Shown here piece by piece: positions 57,278 through 64,000 of a stretch of DNA of 64,000 nt (the first letter of the stretch is position 1; each line of letters opens with the position of its first letter). The translations under genes and the position numbers were made by a program. A model generated the notes under the pieces. It was not told where the DNA came from. It ran no database searches and worked only from the letters and a program-made list of their open reading frames with translations. This DNA comes from Paenibacillus profundus. GTDB taxonomy: Bacteria > Bacillota > Bacilli > Paenibacillales > Paenibacillaceae. The stretch spans positions 268,501-332,500 of the forward strand of contig NZ_JAJNBZ010000004.1 of NCBI RefSeq assembly GCF_021369635.1, in the 5' to 3' direction.

Positions 57278-58669
57278 ATGAGCACTCGACAATCGGCTTC
57301 TTCGGGTGATGCGCCATCTGCACTTCATCAGACAGGGCCGACGCCAGGTGAGACACATGCGAAATACGCCAGTAAAGCTGCCGTTCTTTCCGGTATGTTC
57401 TGGGGTCTAGGGCAACTATTTAACCGTCAGTATCTCAAAGGTATTCTGCTCATGCTGTGTGAAGCCTTGGGGCTTTACTATTTAATCAATCAATTGCCGC
57501 GTGCGTTATGGGGATTATACACACTCGGCGAGACGCCTTCCCAAATGCAGAAGGTCGGCAAGCTGTACAAGATGGTGGCTGGTGATCATTCCATCCACCT
57601 CATTATTAGCAGCTTAATTACCCTGGTTGTCCTGTTTGTATTTATTTGGATGTACATTTTAGTTGTGAAGGACGCCTTTGCAGTCGGACGTCTGCGTGAA
57701 CGGGGCGATACACCGAATCGTTTCCTGCAGAGCTTGGAATATGTGAAAGAGAACAAATTCGCCTATTTGTTTTTGGCTCTGCCGACAGCGGCTGTATTGT
57801 TCTTTACGATTATGCCGATCATCTTCATGATCTTGCTTGCCTTCACGAACTATTCGGCGCCTGAGCATATTCCGCCGGCGAAGCTGGTCGATTGGGTCGG
57901 CTTGCAGAACTTTAAAGATTTGCTGCAGCTTGGATCATGGAGTGACACGTTCTACGGCGTATTGACGTGGACGATCATTTGGGCCATCTTGGCTACCGTC
58001 ACTTGTTATTTTGGCGGTATTCTAGTAGCGCTGTTGGTGCAGCAGGCGGGAATTCGTTTCAAGACGATGTGGCGCACTATTTTTATTATTCCGTATGCGA
58101 TTCCGCAAATGTTGTCGTTTCTCATTATGCGCAACATGTTTAACGGTGAATTCGGTCCAATCAACCAATACTTGAGCTATTTCGGGTTAGGCAAGCTGCC
58201 TTGGCTGTCCGATCCGTTCTGGGCCAAAGTAACTGTGCTTATGGTCAATATGTGGGTAGGTATTCCGGTTACGATGGTGCTTGTCATCGGCATATTGACT
58301 ACGATTCCGAAAGATATGTACGAAGCTGCGGATGTTGACGGAGCAACGGCATGGCACAAATTCCGCTCCATCACGATGCCGATGATTCTGTACTCAACAG
58401 CACCTATTTTAATTGGGCAATTTGCAGGTAATATTAATAATTTTAACGTCATCTTCCTGATGACCAACGGGAACCCGCCTAACGGCGAATACCAATATGC
58501 GGGCAGCACCGACTTGCTTGTCACCTGGCTGTACAAGTTGACGCTGGATAACAACAAGTTCAATATGGCGGCAGCCATAGGCATCATTATCTTCATTATT
58601 GTGGCCTCGCTATCGATATGGAGCTATCGCCGTACACGTTCATTCCGAGAGGAGGATCTCATCCAATGA
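57278..58669 (+). CDS. malF: Maltodextrin ABC transporter permease MalF
   Basis: 463 residues with about eight TM helices, an N-terminal small TM region (GMFWGLGQLFNRQYLKG) and the long segment before TM3 usual for MalF. The EAA loop is EAADVDGATAWHKFRSITMP. Start ATG 57278 with AAAGGAGAG upstream. It ends in a 4-nt ATGA overlap with malG. Its ATPase partner (MsmX-type) is not in the window. Confidence 0.92.
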   Translation: MSTRQSASSGDAPSALHQTGPTPGETHAKYASKAAVLSGMFWGLGQLFNRQYLKGILLMLCEALGLYYLINQLPRALWGLYTLGETPSQMQKVGKLYKMVAGDHSIHLIISSLITLVVLFVFIWMYILVVKDAFAVGRLRERGDTPNRFLQSLEYVKENKFAYLFLALPTAAVLFFTIMPIIFMILLAFTNYSAPEHIPPAKLVDWVGLQNFKDLLQLGSWSDTFYGVLTWTIIWAILATVTCYFGGILVALLVQQAGIRFKTMWRTIFIIPYAIPQMLSFLIMRNMFNGEFGPINQYLSYFGLGKLPWLSDPFWAKVTVLMVNMWVGIPVTMVLVIGILTTIPKDMYEAADVDGATAWHKFRSITMPMILYSTAPILIGQFAGNINNFNVIFLMTNGNPPNGEYQYAGSTDLLVTWLYKLTLDNNKFNMAAAIGIIIFIIVASLSIWSYRRTRSFREEDLIQ

Positions 58670-59508
58670 GTGTAGGGAAAAAGAAAAATTCAAAGCTGCG
58701 TCTCACATTTAGCTACCTGCTGTTAATCATCATTGCAATAAGCGTCTTTTATCCGACCATTTGGATTCTGATGTCCTCCATCCGGCCGGGAACGTCTATT
58801 TACAGCGAAACGTTAATTCCGAAAAACCCGACGTTTGAGCATTATATCAGCTTATTCACATCGGACCAATACCAGTATGGCCGCTGGTATTTGAACACAT
58901 TAAAGATAGCGACCTTTAACATGATCTTCGGTGTTATTCTGGTCGTCATGACCGCTTATGCCTTGTCGCGCTTCCGTTTCTACGGACGCAAAAATTTGAT
59001 GTCGGGGATGCTGGTGCTCGGCATGTTCCCTGGATTTATGAGCATGATCGCCATATACATCCTGCTGATGCAGCTTAATTTGCTGGATACGCATATGGCC
59101 TTGATTTTGGTGTACTCGGCGGGAGCTCCGTTAGGAGCGTTTGTCGTGAAAGGTTTCTTCGATACCATTCCGAAGAGTCTGGAGGAATCGGCTCGCATTG
59201 ATGGAGCCTCCCACTGGACCGTATTTCGTAAAATTATGCTGCCACTTTCCAAGCCGATGATCACATACGTTGGTCTTACCACTTTCGCCGGCGCGTGGGG
59301 CGACTTCATCTTTGCCCGCCTCGTATTGCGGACGAAAGAAAAGTGGACGCTTGCCATCGGACTTTGGGATATGGTCAACAACGCATCGACCAACTTTACG
59401 ATGTTTGCGGCCGGTGCCGTGTTGATAGCCATTCCGATTGCGCTTTTGTACTTATTCCTGCAGCGCTTCCTCGTGGAAGGACTTACAGCCGGGGCGAGCA
59501 AAGGATAG
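58666..59508 (+). CDS. malG: Maltodextrin ABC transporter permease MalG
   Basis: 280 residues, six TM helices, EAA-type loop SLEESARIDGASHWTVFRKIMLP, and C-terminus QRFLVEGLTAGASKG typical of MalG. GAGAGGAGGAT lies before ATG 58666, inside malF. It completes the pore with MalF. Confidence 0.93.
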   Translation: MSVGKKKNSKLRLTFSYLLLIIIAISVFYPTIWILMSSIRPGTSIYSETLIPKNPTFEHYISLFTSDQYQYGRWYLNTLKIATFNMIFGVILVVMTAYALSRFRFYGRKNLMSGMLVLGMFPGFMSMIAIYILLMQLNLLDTHMALILVYSAGAPLGAFVVKGFFDTIPKSLEESARIDGASHWTVFRKIMLPLSKPMITYVGLTTFAGAWGDFIFARLVLRTKEKWTLAIGLWDMVNNASTNFTMFAAGAVLIAIPIALLYLFLQRFLVEGLTAGASKG

Positions 59509-59561
59509 TAGGAGCTGGAATGGGATTAAATTAGAAAGAAGTAGGAGCAGGAGGGATTACG

Positions 59562-62009
59562 ATGCTAGACACAAGTGCAGCGATACACCCAGAGAATGCA
59601 AGCCAGCATACAGAGAGAAGCACGGGCGTGCAGCTTGGGATGATTACACAGATTACAGAACAGAATAATGCGCTTCTGCTTATGGGAGAGCATTTTAATC
59701 TGGCCATAACATCGGTAGACGGCGGTTCGATTCGCATCAAGACATTCTGCGGACAGCAGCCGAATTGGAAGACGACTCCGGCGATTATAGCGTCGGAGAC
59801 CCGTACTCAAGAGCCGTTGAAGTGGACGGCCGATGAAGAGCGGGTGTCGGTTGTTAGCGGAAGCACAACGGTTGAAATGAATCGGAAGACAGGTTCCTTG
59901 TCCATCCGCAACAGAGAACAACAGGTGAACATCCTCAGTGTGCAGCGAAATCGGGAGTCTGTAGGCGACTATACGGCATTTATTTCGCTGAGTGAAGATG
60001 ACCATATTTATGGCCTCGGGGAAAAGACAGGATTTCTGGATAAGCGCGGCGAGCGCTATACGATGTGGAATACCGATGTATACGCCCCTCATGTGCCGGA
60101 AATGGAAGCCTTATATCAATCCATTCCTTTCCTGACGGTGTTGAATAACGGCAACGGTTATGGATTGTTCTTGGACAACCCGGGCAAGACCGTATTTGAT
60201 ACGCGTACCTATGCGAACATGGCGATGATTCAATCTTGGACAGGCGAGCTTGATCTATATTGGATTGAGGGGCCGACCATGAAGGAAGTTATCGTCCGCT
60301 ACAGTGAGCTGACCGGACGCATGCCGCTGCCGCCGAAGTGGGCGCTCGGATATCACCAATCACGTTACAGCTATATGGATGAAAAAGAAGTGATGGATCT
60401 GGCGCATACGTTCCGCGACAAGGAGATCCCTTGCGATGTCATCCATCTCGACATTCATTATATGAACGGCTATCGCGTCTTTACATTTGATGAGAGCCGC
60501 TTCCCGAATCCGGAGCAGATGATGGCGCGGCTGCGCGAGCTCGGCTTCCATATCGTTCCGATCGTGGATCCGGGCGTGAAGAAGGATCCGATGTATGCCG
60601 TCTATATGGAAGGCGTCGACGAGAACTTCTTCTGCAAAACGGCCGAAGGAGACATATATACCGGTCCGGTCTGGCCGGGAGAGAGCGCGTTCCCGGACTT
60701 CACTGAATCGCGCGTGCGCGATTGGTGGACGGAGAAGCAGCGCTTCTATACGGACTTGGGCATCGACGGCATCTGGAACGACATGAACGAGCCGGCCATC
60801 TTCAATGAGACGAAGACGATGGACGTCAATGTCATGCACGGCAACGAAGGCGATCGCAAGACCCACGGCGAGCTGCACAATCTGTACGGCATGTGCATGT
60901 CCCAGGCGAGCTATGAAGGACTGAAGGCACTGCTCGACGGCAAGCGTCCGTTCGTATTGACGCGCGCAGGCTACAGTGGTATTCAACGCTATGCAGCCGT
61001 ATGGACAGGCGACAACCGCAGCTTCTGGGAGCATATGTCGATGGCGATGCCAATGGTGCTCAACCTGGGGATGTCCGGCGTTCCGTTCGCGGGACCGGAT
61101 ATCGGCGGCTTCGCCCATCATACAAGCGGCGAGCTGCTGGCACGGTGGATGCAGATGGGTGTCTTCTTCCCGTACTGCCGCAATCATAGTGCCATTGATA
61201 CGCTGCGTCAGGAGCCTTGGTCGTTCGGCGAAGAGATCGAGCGCATTTGCCGGCAATACATTTCATTGCGCTACCAATGGATGCCTTACCTGTATCATTG
61301 GTTCTATGAAGCCTCCAAAACGGGGCTTCCGGTTATGCGTCCGCTTGTGCTCGAATATCCGAACGATCCACAAGTATATAATTTGTACGACCAATTCCTC
61401 GTGGGCGATTCAGTTATCGTTGCTCCGGTGTACCGCCCGAATACGGAATGGCGATCTGTGTATTTGCCGGAAGGCGAGTGGGTGGATTACTGGAGCGGGG
61501 AGCGCTATGCGGGCCAGCAGCACATTCATGTGCATGCGCCGCTTGCGAAGCTGCCGATCTTTATCCGCGCAGGCGCTATTCTGTTGGAAGGCCCGGTTCG
61601 CCAGTATGCGGATGAGGCGGTTGCGGATGAGTTCGTGACGGCATCCATCTATCTGCAGGGCAGAAGCGGGACGAGCAGTCTGGAATGGTACGAAGATGAT
61701 GGCTTGACATTTTCCTATGAAGACGGGGAATGGAATAAGATGCTTATCGAAGCGACAGAGTCCGAGCAAGCGCTGAACGTGACGGCGAAGTATACAACTC
61801 GCGGTTACGATTCGCAGCGGGCAAGCGTCCAATTCCGCATCATCGGCCTTGCGGCCGCTCCGAAGGGCGTTGCTGGATCGGGTGAGCAGGTTCAGGCTGC
61901 GCAGCTGGCACAGCAAGCTTCGGGCTGGGCTTATGAAGCCGAGCGCGGTGAGCTGTGGTTGAAGTTGCCTAACACTACGGATGGAATCGAATTGAATATC
62001 ACATTGTAA
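59562..62009 (+). CDS. Alpha-glucosidase, GH31
   Basis: 815 residues with the GH31 nucleophile motif DGIWNDMNEPA and the acid/base region WTGDNRSFWEHM. The N-terminal beta domain carries DHIYGLGEKTGFLDKRG. It has no signal peptide, so it likely hydrolyses imported maltodextrins to glucose in the cytoplasm. AGGAGGGAT stands before ATG. It is 53 nt after malG with no terminator between, so it is part of the mal operon, which ends at the hairpin at 62025-62077. Confidence 0.93.
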   Translation: MLDTSAAIHPENASQHTERSTGVQLGMITQITEQNNALLLMGEHFNLAITSVDGGSIRIKTFCGQQPNWKTTPAIIASETRTQEPLKWTADEERVSVVSGSTTVEMNRKTGSLSIRNREQQVNILSVQRNRESVGDYTAFISLSEDDHIYGLGEKTGFLDKRGERYTMWNTDVYAPHVPEMEALYQSIPFLTVLNNGNGYGLFLDNPGKTVFDTRTYANMAMIQSWTGELDLYWIEGPTMKEVIVRYSELTGRMPLPPKWALGYHQSRYSYMDEKEVMDLAHTFRDKEIPCDVIHLDIHYMNGYRVFTFDESRFPNPEQMMARLRELGFHIVPIVDPGVKKDPMYAVYMEGVDENFFCKTAEGDIYTGPVWPGESAFPDFTESRVRDWWTEKQRFYTDLGIDGIWNDMNEPAIFNETKTMDVNVMHGNEGDRKTHGELHNLYGMCMSQASYEGLKALLDGKRPFVLTRAGYSGIQRYAAVWTGDNRSFWEHMSMAMPMVLNLGMSGVPFAGPDIGGFAHHTSGELLARWMQMGVFFPYCRNHSAIDTLRQEPWSFGEEIERICRQYISLRYQWMPYLYHWFYEASKTGLPVMRPLVLEYPNDPQVYNLYDQFLVGDSVIVAPVYRPNTEWRSVYLPEGEWVDYWSGERYAGQQHIHVHAPLAKLPIFIRAGAILLEGPVRQYADEAVADEFVTASIYLQGRSGTSSLEWYEDDGLTFSYEDGEWNKMLIEATESEQALNVTAKYTTRGYDSQRASVQFRIIGLAAAPKGVAGSGEQVQAAQLAQQASGWAYEAERGELWLKLPNTTDGIELNITL

Positions 62010-62024
62010 AAGTAGAATGAACTG

Positions 62025-62077
62025 AAAAAGCGATGGAGCATTCGGCTGTGAGGCCGGGATGTCCCATCGCTTTTTTT
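62025..62077 (+). terminator. Terminator of malEFG-glucosidase operon
   Basis: AAAAAGCGATGG (62025-62036) pairs with CCATCGCTTTTT (62064 onward) around a GC-rich loop, with T7. Confidence 0.85.
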
Positions 62078-62168
62078 ATTGATAACTTTTCCCGCCAAAC
62101 ATTTCTATTTCACCAAAAATAATTGATTAATCGCTTAACTTAACATGAACACGGGTCATCGCCCTTGC

Positions 62169-63197
62169 TTACGAATCCGAATTGAACGCTATTACCGAGT
62201 CGCGCCATATGAGCTGATGTGGAATGATGATCCGAGCTTGCTCGAAGCCATCGCCCTTAATACGCTGGATGAGCGCTTGGACCGCCGAACTGCCCATCTG
62301 ATAAATACCGATATCGATACTGGCGATCGGAGGCAGGCACATTTCAGACAACAACGTATTATTGAAGCCAACCACACTGCAGTCTTCCGGTACGCGCAAG
62401 CCGTTGCTTCGCAATGAACGAATGATGCCGAATGCGACAACATCATCGATCGCAACAATGGCTGTCGGACGTTCCTCCAGCTTTAAGATTCGCTCCGTCA
62501 TCTGTGCCGACGATTCCTGAGTGAATTCGCCTTCCAATATGTACTCTTCGCGAGATGGGATTCCCGCCTCCATCAATGCTTTGCTGAATCCATCCAGCCG
62601 ATCCTTCGATACCGTCAAATTGAATGGACCGCTCACAAAGGCAATATTGCGGTGACCCAACTGGATCAACCTGCGTGTAATGTCATACGATGCAGCAATA
62701 TTATCGTTATCCACCGAAATGATGTCCAAATACTGATCGCTGCGGCCGACCAGCACGAATGGGAACTGCTTGTCCCGTAAAAAGGAAATAATCTGATCGT
62801 CTCTGCGAGAGGACAATAAAATGATGCCATCCACATTTCGGCCATGCACTAACCGTTCGACCGCCTTTTCTTCTTCCATCTGACTTGTTCCGGCAGTCAT
62901 GAGCACATCATAGCGGCTGGAAGCTGCCTTCGTAACGATACCGCGAATAATTTCGGAGAAAAATTGATTCTGAAACACCTCATCCGCAGGGCGAGGCAGG
63001 ACGATGCCTAAATTGTTCGTTGTCTTCGTGACCAGACTCTTCGCAAGCATATTCGGGTGATACCCCAGCTCTTCCATTGCTTTGCGCACCTTGCGGCTCG
63101 TCTTCTGGCTAATACGCGAATCATTCGAGATGACACGTGATACGGTAGATGGAGACACGCCTGCTTTTTCAGCTACATGAATAATCGTTACTGCCAT
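62169..63197 (-). CDS. LacI-family regulator, paralogue 2
   Basis: 342 residues, the same length as paralogue 1 and with nearly the same HTH (one substitution, INVAEKAG to IHVAEKAG) and most of the effector domain. Start ATG 63197. It is convergent with the mal operon. Because the recognition helix and hinge are conserved, both paralogues should bind the same TGCAAA/TTTGCA sites; differences lie mainly in the effector domain, so they may respond to different sugars or form mixed dimers. Confidence 0.88.
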   Translation of the reverse strand: MAVTIIHVAEKAGVSPSTVSRVISNDSRISQKTSRKVRKAMEELGYHPNMLAKSLVTKTTNNLGIVLPRPADEVFQNQFFSEIIRGIVTKAASSRYDVLMTAGTSQMEEEKAVERLVHGRNVDGIILLSSRRDDQIISFLRDKQFPFVLVGRSDQYLDIISVDNDNIAASYDITRRLIQLGHRNIAFVSGPFNLTVSKDRLDGFSKALMEAGIPSREEYILEGEFTQESSAQMTERILKLEERPTAIVAIDDVVAFGIIRSLRSNGLRVPEDCSVVGFNNTLLSEMCLPPIASIDIGIYQMGSSAVQALIQRIKGDGFEQARIIIPHQLIWRDSVIAFNSDS

Positions 63198-63254
63198 CGG
63201 ATTGTCCTCGCTTTGCAAAATAGTACCCAGAGTATAAGTCATAACCGGAGCGGG

Positions 63255-63269
63255 TGCAAAGCATTTGCA
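63255..63269. promoter_or_regulatory. LacI-type operator upstream of paralogue 2
   Basis: TGCAAAGCATTTGCA, perfect arms with a 3-bp centre, about 58 bp upstream of the start; predicts autoregulation. Confidence 0.65.
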
Positions 63270-63337
63270 ACAATATATGAAGACTCCGCTGAACAATCCA
63301 TTTCATTCATTTGTAATCTGTCGTTCATATTCGGTTC

Positions 63338-64000
63338 ATGTTCTCTTTCTACAATATAAAAGTCCGAAGCGACATCCTGATATGCCCAAAGGACATTATC
63401 GTTGTGGGCCCTTCTGGCTCGGGGAAAAGCACCTTTTTATCGATTGCAGGGGCACTGCTCACGCCGTCAAGCGGACGCATTTTAATTAATGGGACGGATA
63501 TTGCGGGAATTACAACGCAGAAGCTGAATCGTGTCCGTTTGGACCATATCGGCTTTGTGTTCCAGACTTCTAATTTGGTTCCGTATTTAACCGTTGTGGA
63601 TCAATTATTGCTAGTGGCCCGGTTGAGTAAGAAGAGCGCGAAGGAAGCCGAGCGAAAAGCTGTACAATTATTAGAAGATGTCGGCATGCTGCATCGTCTT
63701 CATCACTATCCTGATAAGCTGTCGGGAGGAGAGCGTCAGCGCGTTGCGATTGCGCGTGCGTTAATGAACGATCCTGAGGTTATATTGGCCGATGAGCCTA
63801 CTGCGAGCTTAGATTCCAAGCGAGGACGGTCGGTCGTGGAAATGCTTGCTTCTGAAGTAAAGGCCAGACGCAAGGCTGCGGTCATGGTTACACATGACGA
63901 ACGTGTATTGGATTTATGTGATCGGATCATCACTATTAAGGATGGCGCGCTTGTGGAAGAGCAAGCGCAGAAGCGAAGTCATACGGCTCAGGCGAAACAA
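63338..64000 (+). CDS. ABC transporter ATPase, LolD/MacB-like, N-terminally short, open at window end
   Basis: The frame holds Walker A VGPSGSGKST, Q-loop VFQTSNLVPY, signature LSGGERQRVAIARAL, Walker B VILADEPTASLD and H-loop VTHDE, so it is a LolD/MacB-type ATPase. Only about 22 residues precede Walker A from the sole in-frame ATG (63338), against about 40 in the family; the first strand and A-loop are missing and no ribosome binding site is seen. DMPKG-like codons in another frame at 63379-63392 suggest small indels. It is either a degraded 5' end or a pseudogene. No stop before 64000. Confidence 0.75.
   Translation, partial: MFSFYNIKVRSDILICPKDIIVVGPSGSGKSTFLSIAGALLTPSSGRILINGTDIAGITTQKLNRVRLDHIGFVFQTSNLVPYLTVVDQLLLVARLSKKSAKEAERKAVQLLEDVGMLHRLHHYPDKLSGGERQRVAIARALMNDPEVILADEPTASLDSKRGRSVVEMLASEVKARRKAAVMVTHDERVLDLCDRIITIKDGALVEEQAQKRSHTAQAKQ

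Noticed and set aside
60360..61256. 298-codon minus-strand ORF within the GH31 gene
   Set aside because: Shadow frame of alpha-glucosidase.

Overview
The window looks like a low-to-mid GC, endospore-forming Firmicute chromosome, most probably Paenibacillus. The reasons are a Spo0E-type phosphatase, a pcrB-pcrA-ligA operon, an Lpl-type sugar ABC transporter with a membrane-anchored AraC regulator, copper-amine-oxidase-like surface domains, and a surface-glycan cluster whose gene content resembles S-layer glycosylation (slg) loci described in Paenibacillus and Geobacillus. No rRNA, tRNA or CRISPR array was seen.

Layout. 0-1.3 kb: the 3' part of a TPR peptide-receptor gene (RRNPP/AimR-like) translationally coupled to a 45-codon secreted-peptide ORF, a likely cell-cell signalling pair. 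1.4-2.6 kb: Spo0E-like protein and a HAD phosphatase. 2.7-3.0 kb: a tiny holin-like type I toxin locus. 3.0-4.7 kb: ferredoxin-type sulfite/nitrite reductase on the minus strand. 5.0-8.8 kb: small membrane protein, secreted HtrA-like protease and a secreted copper-amine-oxidase-domain protein. 9.0-11.6 kb: U32/RlhA-like rRNA-modification protein. 12.7-19.0 kb: AraC sensor-regulator, two permeases and a lipoprotein of an oligosaccharide importer.

19.2-44.7 kb is a surface polysaccharide / S-layer glycan locus: gtaB, an O-antigen-ligase-type transferase with TPR tail, a decayed second copy of that ligase abutting an IS630 remnant, Wzm-Wzt exporter, several glycosyltransferases including an 1101-aa multidomain one, a UDP-sugar dehydrogenase, a methyltransferase with a coiled-coil tail, an IS3 element with broken transposase, a small-flippase/GT2/DUF2304/GT-C module for lipid-linked single-sugar side-branch addition, a DUF6270 pseudogene, rmlACBD, two GT2 enzymes and the initiating polyprenol-phosphate sugar transferase. 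Much of it (about 20-41 kb) is visibly AT-richer than the flanks, which suggests lateral acquisition. Together the genes can make dTDP-L-rhamnose and a uronate sugar nucleotide, start a chain on undecaprenyl phosphate, elongate, possibly cap and measure it, export it by ABC transporter and ligate it to an acceptor.

45.2-50.6 kb: pcrB, pcrA, ligA. 50.65-53.2 kb: a segmental duplication carrying two copies of a second holin-like type I toxin-antitoxin locus and the 3' end of a neopullulanase gene, with a lipoprotein gene between the copies. 52.6-63.2 kb: maltodextrin locus with neopullulanase, two near-identical LacI-type regulators, malEFG and a GH31 alpha-glucosidase, with shared TGCAAA/TTTGCA operators. 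63.3-64 kb: an N-terminally short ABC ATPase running off the end.
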